A stretch of 64,000 bases of DNA. It comes from Heterotrichella gracilis (lineage: Eukaryota > Sar > Xanthophyceae > Tribonematales > Xanthonemataceae). The stretch lies in assembly GCA_032358255.1 (NCBI GenBank), contig JAULBX010001226.1, positions 91,563-155,562 on the forward strand. Direction: 5' to 3'. The notes below the pieces were generated by a model. The model was not told the origin of the DNA and ran no database searches. It saw only the letters and a list, made by a program, of their open reading frames with translations. Numbering within the stretch: the stretch's first letter is position 1; every line of letters starts with the position of its first letter. Below are positions 23,101 to 34,520 of this stretch, piece by piece. A program made the position numbers and the translations under genes.

Positions 23101-26100
23101 TCATGGTGGAGTTCCCTTGCATGATGCGCGCCAACTCCCAATGAAGGACATCTGCAAGGGAGTTCAGAGCGCCCAACGCCAGCCGGTGTTGGACGCAGCA
23201 GGTCCAGTGTCGACAGGAGCCAACGTAGATATGACTACGTACGCTGCAGCTGCTTGAATACCGTAGTAATCACCTAAAGGTGACCCTAAAGGTGACCCTA
23301 ACAGGTACCTGGGGTACATGGTGGCTATTGCAAAGCGCCTGCAAATGCTGGGCAAGGAATCACACATTCACACTCACTTGGCATAGTACTCGAAAACAGA
23401 CAAACAGAGGCACCGCCGTAACCTTCACGCTGCCCACATCACCCGACACCACAAGTTGCTACACTGCTGCGTTGCATTGTGTTTGCATTGCAAGGCACTG
23501 GCAATGTTGCAAGTGCAGGGATCCACACCTTGGCCAGGCCGTCCCTGTTGAGCAGTATGTTTAGGGTTTAGGGTTAGGATTTAAGGTCCACACCTTGGCC
23601 AGGCCGTCCCTGTTGGGCAGTATGTTTGCGCTCTTGATGTCCAGGTGCAGCACGTTCTGTTGGTGCAAGTAGTGCAGGCCCAGCGCAGCGTCCAGCGCAG
23701 TGCGGTGGCCCCTGCAGCGAAGGGAGGGGAGAACACACCGGTCAGGTCCGGACAAATATGGGTATGGTAATCCCACTAAATCTGCAAAATCCCATTCAAT
23801 TTGTTGACGACAATGGTCACGATAAATTTCAGATACGATCACAAGTATGGTTACTGTAGGTAGTGCAGGCCAAGCGCAGCGTACAGCGCGGTGCGGTAAC
23901 CCCTGCATTAGGGAGACAGACAGGGTTAGGGGGTTGAGGTATTTACTGATTAAAAGAATGAGATTGGGATCTACAGCGATACCGATTGCGAGTTGTGATT
24001 TCCGGCATGTGCAGGTGGCGCAAGCCCAGCGTACTGCGTCGGCTCTTGCAAGGAGACATTGCAAGCATAATAAAAAAGGAAAATGAAAAGGAAAATGAAA
24101 AAGGAAAATGAGAATGATGTTGCTCTGAGTAACCGCTGCAGCCCAGCAGTTGCCCGGGGCTCACTTTAAACCGCAAACCCATAACCCTGCATGCATCCAC
24201 CTAAGCCCCGGACACCTCACCTGTTGTACCAGCTGTACTGCTGGCTCCTGGGCCCGCCATTGGTGCTGCGCAGCGCAGTGTACAGGTCCCCACCAGCCAT
24301 CAGCTCCTACATACAAAAATATTAAGTAAAAAAATATTGAAAAGAAAGCAACTAATGAAAAATGAAGCGCATAGAAATATTGACAATTATCATTGGAGAT
24401 TACTCGATTATTTGACAGTCACATTCAAGGCGCCAACTCAGGAATACAAGGATAAATTTAATCATATATTTCGTTTTCATGGTTGTTTATTATTGATTTA
24501 CCATCATGATTGCCGTGCGGTCCTTGTCAAAGGCGGCCCCCAGGAACTGCACGATGTGCGGGTTGTGGCAGGCGCGCAGTATGTTGACCTCCTTGACCAC
24601 CTCCTTGATGTCCTTGTCGGTCATATTGATGGGGTTGAGCACCTTGAGGGCCACATGCAGCGCGCCCTTCCACTCCGCCTGGTACACCTGCACGGGGTGT
24701 TGGCAGGGACTTGGTGGAGTTTCATTAGGGTTTTCGGTAGAGATGGGGTTGAGCACCTTGAGGGCACGTGCAGTGCGCCCTTCCATTCCGCCTGGTACCC
24801 CGGCCATCTGATACCAACTCTTCCCATCCCAATATGACGCTTGCCATCCCAACATCAGCCCTTGCCAGCCCGAAATTGCCCTTGCCAAGCACCATCTCCG
24901 ACCCATCCTCGTTGCGACAAATCTGCACATCCTCAGGCGCGATGTGCATTCTAGGACCCCAACCAAAAAACCCTACTCAAGAACCCTCGCCCAGGATCAA
25001 GTCTGATCCGTCAAACAACTCCCTTCCCATCCCAAAACCACGCTTGCCATCCCAACATCCGCCCTTACCAGCCCGAAGTTGCCCTTGCCAAGCACCATCT
25101 CCGACCCGTCCTCGTTGCGGCAGATCTGCACATCCTCGGGCGCAAAGTGCCAGTCAAAGGCGGCAAAGTCAAACAGGCCCCCGGGGTTCCGCAGCAGCTC
25201 CTTGCTGCCGCTGTTGGCCGAGTCGGAGCGCATGGGTGGCGGCGAGCTTGCCCGCGAGCCCGAGCGGCGCTCGGTGGGGTGCGTGGCCGAGGAGGGGGGG
25301 GATGGAGGGGGTGCTTCTGTGTGCTCAAGGCTTGGCCTGCAGGTGAGCGAGGCAGGGCGTCAGCTGGCGGCATGCGTTTTAGGTGTTGGAGCAGCAAACC
25401 CTGTTGCTTTTCCATCACATATTGCTCCATCACATCTTGCATGTGAACTGCTTCTAGAGCAGGGAATCTGGCATTTACGCTGAAAAGGCACATACTTACT
25501 TCCTGCTGTAACATGCCACTGCATCAGGGGCATACCAAGTATTATTTCAGCGGTTGTATCATGGCATATTAAGTACGCCCCCGACTGGCTGCATGCTATG
25601 GACCTCACCTTGCGGGTACCCTGTGCGGAGCCAGGAAGTGCAGCGCCTCCCTCCGCACAATGACCAGCAACGAGACCCCGGTGGCGTGGATGCCCACATA
25701 GTCTACCAGCACAGTCAGCAGCGACAGGACAGCCAGGGTGAAGGCCAAGGCGCGGGCCTTGCACACTGCGGCAGACCATGCTCGCCTGGCGACCTTAACT
25801 GCCTTGGTAGCAAGACTATCCACGGGTGGCAAGCCAGGGAGGACACCGACCACTGCAAGAAAACACGTTTAGGGTTAGGGGTACAAGGTTCAACCCCAGG
25901 GAGTCCCTCAGTGACGAATGCAAGGGTACACGCACAAGGGTTTAGGGTTTGTGGTTCATCCCAGGGAGTATGCGCTCCACTGCAAAGGTATGTTCAGGGT
26001 TAGGCAGCAATCCGAAAAGCAATGATTCCCCGCCCAGCCATTATTGGAAGCGACTTGAGAGGTCAAGTCCTAAACCGACACCCTCAACAGCCAACGCTCC

Positions 26101-29100
26101 CCGCACCTCGGTTCAGGCTGCCCTTGATGGAGTAGCGCACGGTCTTGGAGCCATGCAGCAGCGCCATGGTGTCCCTCCCCTCCAGCACCAGCATGCACGA
26201 GCCGCTCCCCACACTGCACTCCACCTCGCCCGTGGCGAACGAGAAGGACGCCAGGGGCCTGCCCAGCACCCGCTGGCTGAACCTCAACCGCCTGATGCTC
26301 TGCCACGTGTCGGCATACAGGTCTAACACCGTGTCTGCGACGGCCTCCCTGCAGCGGTCGATGTTGTGGCACTGGCAGGTGAGCGCGGCAGCCTGCATGT
26401 CGCCCAGCCTGACTGAGCTCCGCCCGGCCGCCTGCAGGCGCACAAGAAATAGTTTAGGAAAACGAATCTTATATACATTGATTGTTTACATATAGGAGTT
26501 TACTTGATGTTTACTTTGAGTAAGGAGAGCCTGCAAAGCTCCTGCCAACCGCCTGCAATGCGTAGAATACATAAATAATTAGGAAACATGCTCACAATAA
26601 ACAGAAATGTTGCGTAATATGCGTTGGATGGCAATCTGGTCGAGCTTATCCTCACAAACTGCAATGTACGAAACAGACAACTTTGGATTTTCCGGAAGCG
26701 CAAGCACCTGCGGCCATATGCCGCCATAGCGGAATTAAGTCAACCTGGTGTCACAGGCATGTCATGCCACACTGATAAGATGCCTTGTCGCACAAGCATT
26801 TTTGCAGCTTGTGCCTTAATTTGTATTCATATCATTCACCCACCAGCGCCAGCTGTGTGTACACTTCCACGGGAGGCATCCCACTCTGCCACGTGCTCTG
26901 GTCCACAGGCAGGCAATCCAGCGCCTGGGTGGCAGACAGGTTGCGCACACTGGCATGCGAGCACAGCAGCAAGCCGCACTTGACAAATGGCTCTGCATGG
27001 ACAGATTTAAGAATTAAAGGCTATGCAGCACATAATTGAGCATTAATGGCTCTGCTGGCAGGTGATTCAGCATTACAGGAGTTTTACATATAATTTGAGA
27101 CAGTCAACAGGGGGCATCAATGGCTCTGCAGGCAAAGAATTTTAGCATGAATGGCTCTGCTGGCATAATATTTGCTCATCATGCGTGTCACTACACCCGC
27201 AAAGTGAAGACAAGATGGGAGCTATGAGACAGGGTAGCTGCAGGTGGGGATGAAGATGGGGATGGAGATGGGGATGCTTGTGCATTTATTGTAGCCACCA
27301 CAGGGTCCTACACCCGCACCCGATAGGATACATAACTAGGGCAAGCAACCACATGAACCAACCCGCCGGTGCAGGGGACAGGCTGCGACTTGTTTCATCC
27401 TTACAGCATGCATTCATTGTGACTTAATGAATTTGGTGTGCCGCACCTGTGACGGCTGGGACAAACAGGTGGTCAAAGGAGCCGCCCTTGAAGCGGGTGA
27501 GCTGCGCAGTTTCCTCGGGGTTGCGCGGGTCATAGGTGATCCACGGCACAGCGCCATACAGTACTGAGAAATTTTTGTAGGAGCCAGAATCGCTCCCTGG
27601 CCCCGGGACACGGAACTGGGCTGGTGCAAATAAGCGCTGAGCCACTTGCACCTCGTTCCTCTTGGAGCTGAAACGGCCCTGCAGTGCGGATTTAGGGTTT
27701 AGGGCTTAGTAGAGGAGCGTTGTGGCATTTGCACCTCATTCCTTTTGGACATGAAACGGCCCTGCAGTGCGATTTTAGGGTTTATGATTTAGTGATGGAG
27801 CCTTGAGGCACCTGCACCTCGCTCCTCTTGGTACTGAAGCAGCCCTGCAGACCAAAAAAATCCCACTAGTAATCGGACTGCCATATGGGTCCAAGTTGTA
27901 ACAAAAGACGTGCACCAAAGTGGGTGGCTTCTAGTCTTTGCCAGGCACTCTTTTAATCTGCAGTGCACATATACTGCTATATAAGCGCTCCAGTTATGCA
28001 CTGTTGCATGCAGCCTCGCAGCACAGGCAACATGCATTGTTGAAGGGTTTGGGGTTAAGCAAAAACCCTCCTTGGTTGCTTCACAGGTTCTAAAACAGCT
28101 TTGCAGCCAGCCTGGATGATAGACGGACTCAATTGCTGTGCATGGGTGGCAGTGTGATGCCCTGCGTGTCTGTTCAGCCTGCTGCTTCTGCTTCTACTTG
28201 CCTTGAGGTGGTATATGCCAATTTGGGAAACAGGGTTCAAACTTGGCACTGCACTTTGCAAAGGTGGAATCCTTGCTACTTGAACTCTGCACCACCATGG
28301 CGCGTAATTATGCACCACAGATTGCTGCTTCACAGGATCAGAACCACCCCGCAGCCGTATGGAGCGTGAGCCAATGCCAATGTCACAATCCCACACCCAC
28401 CGGGAGGTAGCTGTACGCCTGCTTGGCAAACAGCTGGGCGCACGTGGCCTCGTCCGCCTTGCAGTGGAAGGTGTGCTTGGACCCCACCACCTCCTTCCAC
28501 TGGCTTCCACTGCCTTCGTCGATCCTGGTGATTGCCGGGCGCAGGGGCAGCGACACGCTTTCATTGCTCTGCGTGACCACCCTGCCCCGGGCATCGAAGA
28601 TGTCCAGGGCCCACCAAGCCAAGGAGTGGGACTCTGGAACCACACGCAACAAGAAGTCACAGCATGCGATGGCAACATGTGCATTGGCATGCGTGCACCC
28701 TAAATGTTAACCCTAATCAACCACAAAACCCTAAGCAGTGTGTGCGCATACAATGGCATCGAAGATGTCCAGGGCCCACCAAGCCAAGGAGTGGGACACT
28801 GAAAGCACAGGCACAGCGGGATGACAAAGTGCATCAAGGGGCCACACAGACGACATCGGCGCAGCATGCATGTCACGTTGCACAAGCACCCTGCATGCAT
28901 GAAAGACCACACTAGCCACAAGCGCCCTCCACCAACCAACAGCTATCCTCAAGAGCCGATGCCAGCGGCGCGAGCTGTCAGCCAACAACCCTACTGAATT
29001 GATAGTAGGGTTGATCACCAGGGTTTTTGGCTACGTACCGGCGCAGTAGTCCCAGTCAGACCCAGCAGGTGCCCCAGCCCCCCTTGGACAGCTGTCTGTG

Positions 29101-30826
29101 TCAACAGGGCACCATGGGCGGTCCCCTTTGTCTGACGTGAGCACGCACGCTGAGCCAAACACCGACTTTGAGATGTTGTGCGTGGCATCCAGCACCGAGA
29201 ACCGAGTTTTGCAGCTGCACCCAGCAGCTGTCTTAGGTGCAGCGTAGTCTGCACCCAGGGCACACACAGTGTCGGCACTGCAAGGAACCTTCGATTTCCC
29301 CCAAAAAAACAAGGGAAACAATCGTTACAGAGGTACCTCTGCAGCAATGCTGTGTATAGTTTTGAATTTTTTGCTCCCAGGGCACATGGCTTCATATACC
29401 GCTACTGGCGCGAGCCTGCTTGCTAGGTTTTGTGGTGAGCCACGGCCACAAGGGGGTACAATTTACTGGAGTTTGTATGGGGCTGGCACTTGGCAGAGGT
29501 TTGTAAAGGCCATATGTGCATGGGCGGGTGGCCACTATATGTGTGCAAACACTCCCACCAGGAGGGTATTTAGGGTTTAGGGTTTTCTTACCTGTGAAGC
29601 AGTAGTCAAAGTACACTCCTGCGCTCAGCTGCCGGGGCGTGTACAGCGTGCAGGTAGACGGGTTCACAATACATATTGGAACTGGGACGCCCGGCCCGAA
29701 AATGTCTGGGGTTGGAGTAAAACAGTGGCTGCAAACAAAGGTGGTGGTTGGTCAATTGCCCACAGATCGGGTGTAACGTGGGCAAGCGACATAAGCACTA
29801 TACAAGCGAAGGCTGAAGCAGCACGTAAGTACCTGTGAGGCGAGCGTAAGTGCTGTCCCGCTGTGCCTACTAGGGAGTAAGGCTCCGAGCTGCATGTGCA
29901 ACCGCCACCAGTGTGGCCTGGGGAGGTGATTACCAGCCCTTTGAAGATAAGGAAATGGAAAATGAGAAATGAGAAATTAAAAATTAGAAATCTGCAAATG
30001 CACAGTGTGGCTCTCCAAAGATGAAAAAGAAACAAATCAGAGCACAAATCTGGCATGGCGAGGTTACGACTAGCCATGCAAGAGGCAAGGCCGGTGGGTT
30101 TGCATCAATGCAGCTGGTACCCAGTGCAGGAACGACACCAATAGCTGGCTTGAGTGCTATGCTCTTGGGGCCCACGTATCAGGGCAACACTGTGTGCGCA
30201 ACCTCGAGCTGAGGGCATTGTTGTGGGGCATTGTGGTGGCTGAATACCGGGAACCAATCCTGGCCATTGTCAATAAAGAGCGCACCAGACTGGGTTCACC
30301 TGAGCTTCCCCTCACCCTAAGCCCTACATACCTGCTGCCTCTGGGCTCCCCCGTTGTGCCTTGTTATCCTGCACAGGTTAGGGTTATGGTTTAGGGTCTT
30401 GAGCCGAGGCTGTGGCCTCCTGCACAGTTGCGAAACACGTCGACGCAACAAGGGAAGCTGCAGTATGCTTGCACTTTGGAGGGTACAGTGTGGGCTGTGC
30501 CACCTAGCAAGGGGCACCCACCTAAAAGGGTGTTGTGAGGCACATTCTGCTTCAGGCAACTGGGAGGAATGTACTATACAGGTGCACTCTGCACACTGGT
30601 GGGTGTGGAGTTGCGGAGCGCACCTACATAGTACATCCCTACAAGCACAGATACCCTGCAGGATATTCTGTAGGACACCTGTAGGATACCTGTAGGTATG
30701 GTCTGTGGGTCAGTTGCCATCGACCATCCACACCACGCTCACCTCACCGGCCGCCCAGGTGTCACCAAGCAGCAACACCAACACCACACCCACGTAGGAG
30801 ACCCTGGCCCATAGCTGGAGGGACAT
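20119..30826 (-). CDS. Receptor-like TKL-family protein kinase
   Basis: Exons in coding order: 30743-30826 (ATG 30826), about 29831-29887, 29592-29728, 29039-29277, 28401-28633, 27447-27678, 26844-26992, 26107-26431, 25609-25852, 25069-25336, 24502-24687, 24221-24306, 23594-23711, 22554-22759, 20119-21883; about 1,440 residues. All joins from 29277 downstream are in phase. The join 29592 to 29277 and the link from exon 1 are not, so small exons are missing there. Exon 1 encodes a signal peptide (VGVVLVLLLGDTWAAG). The ectodomain is Cys-rich, with repeated DYC ends (FDYCFT, WDYCAE). A membrane span (TLAVLSLLTVLVDYVGI) precedes the kinase: P-loop GKGNFGLV, VALK lysine, HLDIKSAN catalytic loop, ADVG in place of DFG, GTWSWMAPE, DVYSFGVVLWE. 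The 587-residue tail is Ala/Ser/Pro-rich and unrecognised. It probably senses an extracellular ligand at the plasma membrane. Confidence 0.85.
22855..23165 (-). repeat. Two ghosts of the kinase exon carrying the ADVG motif
   Basis: 22865-22955 and about 23085-23160 copy part of exon 22554-22759 and its acceptor (GCGCCTG-GCATTCATGGTG, TTGCATGATG, CCCACGTCCGCGATCTGCA in the nearer one). The further copy has lost the CCCACGTCCGCG block. TTTAGGG motifs flank both. Confidence 0.8.
23527..24060 (-). repeat. Ghosts of the catalytic-loop exon, both edges
   Basis: 23528-23560 copies the donor side of exon 23594-23711 almost exactly (CACACCTTGGCCAGGCCGTC). 23855-23910 copies its acceptor side (GTAGTGCAGGCC, AGCGCAGCGT, GCGGT). 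24010-24050 is a weaker second copy of the acceptor side. Confidence 0.85.
24728..24960 (-). repeat. Ghosts of the VALK exon start and the P-loop exon end
   Basis: 24738-24800 copies the acceptor end of exon 24502-24687 (ATGGGGTTGAGCACCTTGAG, GCGCCCTTCCA-TCCGCCTGG). 24834-24950 copies the last 90 bp of exon 25069-25336 plus about 20 bp of intron, with roughly one mismatch per ten to fifteen bases. In that copy the donor GT has become GC. Each ghost lies next to the exon edge it copies. Confidence 0.9.
27015..28360 (-). repeat. Ghosts of receptor-kinase ectodomain exon edges
   Basis: Short copies of the acceptor edge of exon 26844-26992 (AATGGCTCTGC) occur near 27046, 27120 and 27150. Copies of the acceptor edge of exon 27447-27678 occur at 27728-27775 and 27808-27852 (CACCTC-TTCCT-TTGG, TGAA-C-GCCCTGCAG), with shorter pieces near 28085 and 28328. 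Confidence 0.75.
28752..28805 (-). repeat. Near-identical ghost of the 28401-28633 exon start
   Basis: About 45 bp at 28756-28803 match 28590-28636 almost perfectly (ATCGAAGATGTCCAGGGCCC and GCCAAGGAGTGGGAC). It looks like one of the youngest duplications in the window. It ends with the acceptor position altered from ACTCTGG to ACACTGA. Confidence 0.9.
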
Positions 30827-33377
30827 GGCTGAATCGTTGAGCCCCTTTCTTGCCAGCAGTTCTGAGCTTTGTCGCAACCTTGCGGACGCTCAAACCATAC
30901 ATGTATGCCCTTTAGGGACACACGGGGTCGTTCCAAGGTCCAGAGCTAGCCTGCAGTGCGAAACCATCGGGTCATTCACCAAAGTGGGCTCATAGGCTGC
31001 CTCGTGTGTCGCAGCGCAAGCTGCCATGATGTGCCGGTGAGCAACTCGCCAGTGGGTCCCAACACCAATGCTATGGGCCAGTCCAGTCCTGATGCAGCGC
31101 TTGATACAGTGACCCAACTGCACTTTTTCCAGAGTGACCCGCTGATGCTTTCGTATGCCTTTGCGTGGCACTACGTAGTACTTGCAGCACTGATGGTGAC
31201 GCACCTCCTCGTCCCGTCCTCAATGCTTGTTCTACAACATCGCGCTAGGAGCCATACATGCCATCAGGCCGGGACACCCCGAATGAACCCAGCGCTGTCT
31301 GCGATCGGCATGCAGCTTCCGCCAGGTCTGTACACGGGTGTGTTCTGCTCCAATTGGCCCCAACCTACCAGCAAACACCATGCCGTGGGTTTCCCGTTTG
31401 AAGGCACAGCCTGGTACTAGTGACAACAGGTCAACACCCAACCGATCAACGTAGCCTTGCAAACACAGCGTTATGTTGGAAATATTTCATGTAAGGTACA
31501 CCATGGGAGGTGCGCCACCTTCCAAACCTCCGCTGGCACTGTCTGGCGTCTAAGTGTCTATAAACCTGTGGCCATTTTGGCGTGCTGTGGACGAGTGTGG
31601 CAGCCGGATCAGCGATCAGAGATCATCCTATTCACTGTAATTATACCAGTGACCAAAATTCTGCGTAATTGCAATGGTATAATTCTATCACATGGTGTCA
31701 CCATCAATTGAGCTTTGGAACTCATTAATACTGACATTCTCGAATCTCCTTCTTAGCCGCTCTACCCACGCTCGACGGACATGCAAAGCACCTGTTACTG
31801 TTGCATGCACGGTGAGCTGCAAAGGTGTTTTGCCCGCCGAGCACCTAGGTGAAACTCTCAGAGCGACGGCATGCCAGCACCAGCCAACGGCACCAGCCAA
31901 CGGTACTTGTGAATCACGATCCTGTAGTCAAGGTGCCGTCCTTGGACAGGACGGCAAGATAGGCTTGAGCTTTCGAAAGCCGTGATCGCGGAGCCGTTTT
32001 GCTGACTGGATCCAGCTGAATCGGTTGGAATGGGTTCCAGCTTTTAATTGCAGCACGCAGCTTACGTCATATGAGGAGGACGTCGAGGCTGCAGAGGCGA
32101 AGCGACCTTCCTCGTCGCTTTGGGCCCATCATGGCATGAGGGGGCCACTGTGCTGCCCCGTCTAGGTAGGCCGTGTTCAGGTTCAAAACCCTAAACCATA
32201 CCCTAACTCACGCCTCCACCCTGTATGGGCTCGATTGGCTGCCCGCCAGAAGATGGTGGCGCCGCCTGCCAGGAAGACCAAAGATAGGGTTTATGGGTTC
32301 TGATGTTAGGGTTTTGCCCCGCGTTCGGGGTGGAATGGCCCCTACACAAAGTCTCTTCTGGGGCGAGTGCGTATGGGGGGGATGTTTTTCCCCTGCACTG
32401 GATGCAGTACACACACTGACTGCATTTTGTCTCTCACTGCTGAGTGTTACAACATGGGGCATAGGAAGCTTGCAGGAGCACACTGTCAACTTATCAAAGT
32501 CAAAACCTCAGAAGTGGGTGCTAGTTTACACCGACAGTGCTACAAAAGCACGGCAAACTGCCATTACTGGCAAGTACACCGATAACTCTCGGAGTGGCCA
32601 GCACTACTCGGCCAGCACTACTCGGCAAGACCCAATTGCACAAAAACCGGTGGAATCTATTATAGGCACATGTGTATAAACTTGTGCTCTTGCCCGCCTG
32701 CGCAGCGCATTTCCAATAGCATCACTGGGTGGCGCTAAACATGGTCCACTAGGACTTTGTACAATGCGCCAGTGAGTGGCACTTCGCTGTAGACATTTGG
32801 AGGTTGCACAACACAACACAGTTTTAACTACGAAACGTGGGTGCTAGTACACCCAGATGCTTCTGCAAAGTTGTGTAAATAACTCTGAAAAAAGTAAGCC
32901 AGGAAAGCAGATGACAGGCAGCAGGAAAATGGCAGTGCGCACACAGTACTGAATGTCCCTAATTGGGTGGTGCACAAAGTGAACCTGTAAACCTTAAACC
33001 CTAAACCCTCCCTGTATTAAGCACGTGCATCGGGGCGTACACATGCTCCACTAGCCTTATAACGTATATATCAAGATGTTTTACAGAGAAAATACTTGGT
33101 CGGTGTTTGGGGGACAAAGAAATATCTGGAAGACCATGCGTTCTGATAATAATAACAATCCATCAGTATAAGTATTCACACTGCGCACTCCATGATATGT
33201 TGCAAAATTGCAATTAGAATAACAGTCCCCTACACCCCATACTAATGACATCCTGCACTGAGTAGCAACAGCCTACTCTGTGCTCAATTATTTCCCCATT
33301 GTTCCACAATCAGCGCGCCTATTCAGCGACAGGCTGCGTACTTATTAAGTTACTCATTTATTTAATCATTCCGTCTC
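30827..33377. other. Spacer upstream of the receptor kinase, no gene seen
   Basis: The proximal part should hold the receptor-kinase promoter. I find open frames on both strands but no phase-linked exons or recognisable sequence. 32568-32632 has a short direct repeat (GGCCAGCACTACTCGG twice). Telomere-like CCCTAAA occurs at 32190 and 32994-33008. Confidence 0.5.
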
Positions 33378-34000
33378 CTACTTGACCTCAGCAGGCGATC
33401 CAGTCCCCCCCCGCACCCCCTCCCCTTCCAGCAGATGAGAACACACCTCTCTGGCAAAGGCGCCATCCTCCGACAACCTCCTTGCAAAGGGAGATGCGTG
33501 CCGGCTGCTCCCCGTTGAGCCTGACCCCAGGGACACAATCCTGGGGTAATCCTCAGCGTGGTACTCAAAGTCGACGTCAGGCTCCGCCCCGCCAACATCA
33601 CCCGCATCGATACTTGCCTCCGCCCTCCCTACCCTGTCACCGGCATCCACCATTGCCATAGGCAAGGATATTGAAGGGGCCCCCTTGTGGCCGCGCATGG
33701 CCCTGCCGCCGCCTATGCTGTGGCTTTTGAAAGCCTTGCTGGCGGCGCGGCGTACGCGGCGGGTGGAGAGCGGCGCTTCAATGGCTGCTGAGCGGCGCGG
33801 GTGGGCGTCATCCGCGCTGGCGACGCCAGCTGGGATGGGCTCAGTGGGGACCAGGGATTTCACGGGAACCCCATCTGGCTGCCCTGCTGGGGACCCCGGG
33901 AGCATGTGGGAGGGTGCGGTGGCGGTGAGCGTCGGTGTCTTAGCTGAGCTGGCAAGGGCCGCATCCAGATGCACTGCTATCAATCTCTGTCGTGCGCCAT
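33378..34000 (-). CDS. Orphan open frame, unrecognised
   Basis: A long frame on the minus strand ends in TGA/TAG context at 33378 and stays open to about 34037. Its base composition and third-position G/C bias resemble the confirmed exons, and residues such as DVDFEYHAEDYPRIVS, GSGSTGSSRHASPF and ARRLSEDGAF suggest a real, Ser-rich protein tail rather than chance. There is no convincing start; the 5' end (MLRHVRN...) runs into AT-rich sequence, so this is probably a last exon whose upstream exons are lost, displaced or not recognised among the repeats at 34140-34520. No family is recognised. It could also be a gene remnant. Confidence 0.45.
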
Positions 34001-34139
34001 TAACTATAGCTGCGCAGTTACGTACATGCCGCAGCATGCCACCAAACCAATGTCAAACCCAAATGCTACTGGGCATACCATAGAGAAGCTGAGAGATTGA
34101 TAGTTACAGCTGGGTACTGTAGTAATATATCAAGATGGG

Positions 34140-34373
34140 GTGCCTGATGGCAATGTTGGATAGATTGGAGCGCCTGATGGCGAGACTGACTGAAACAGGT
34201 AAGCGCCTGCTGGCGAGACTGGGTTGGAACATGTGAGCGCCTGCTGGCGAGACTGGGTTGGAACATGTGAGCGCCTGCTGGCGAGACTGGGTTGGAACAT
34301 GTGAGCGCCTGATGGCGAGACTGGGTTGGAACAAGTGAGCGCCTGATGGCGAGACTGGGTTGGAAGCCTGGGG
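34140..34373 (+). repeat. 34-bp minisatellite, about seven copies
   Basis: The unit is GCGCCTGCTGGCGAGACTGG followed by GTTGGAACATGTGA. Full copies start near 34204, 34238, 34272, 34306 and 34340, with a variant 33-bp copy at 34170 and a degenerate one from 34140. Variants alternate GCCTGCTGG and GCCTGATGG. On the minus strand the array is open in one frame, encoding repeats such as SNPVSPAGAHM. Confidence 0.92.
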
Positions 34374-34520
34374 AAAGCCTACACGCGAGGGTCCCAGGGG
34401 CAACACAGCCGGAATACCTAGGGACGAGATATGATGGACAGCCTAGAGGAACAGGTCGGAAAGCTGGGGAAAGCCTACACACGAGGGGCCCAGGGCGACA
34501 CTGCCGGAGTATCTAGGACA
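34368..34520 (+). repeat. Two direct copies of a 55-bp segment
   Basis: 34370-34425 and 34460-34516 share TGGGGAAAGCCTACAC, CGAGG, CCCAGGG, CAACAC or CGACACT, GCCGGA and TACCTAGG/TATCTAGG. The minisatellite ends at the edge of the first copy, so the two events may be linked. Confidence 0.85.
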
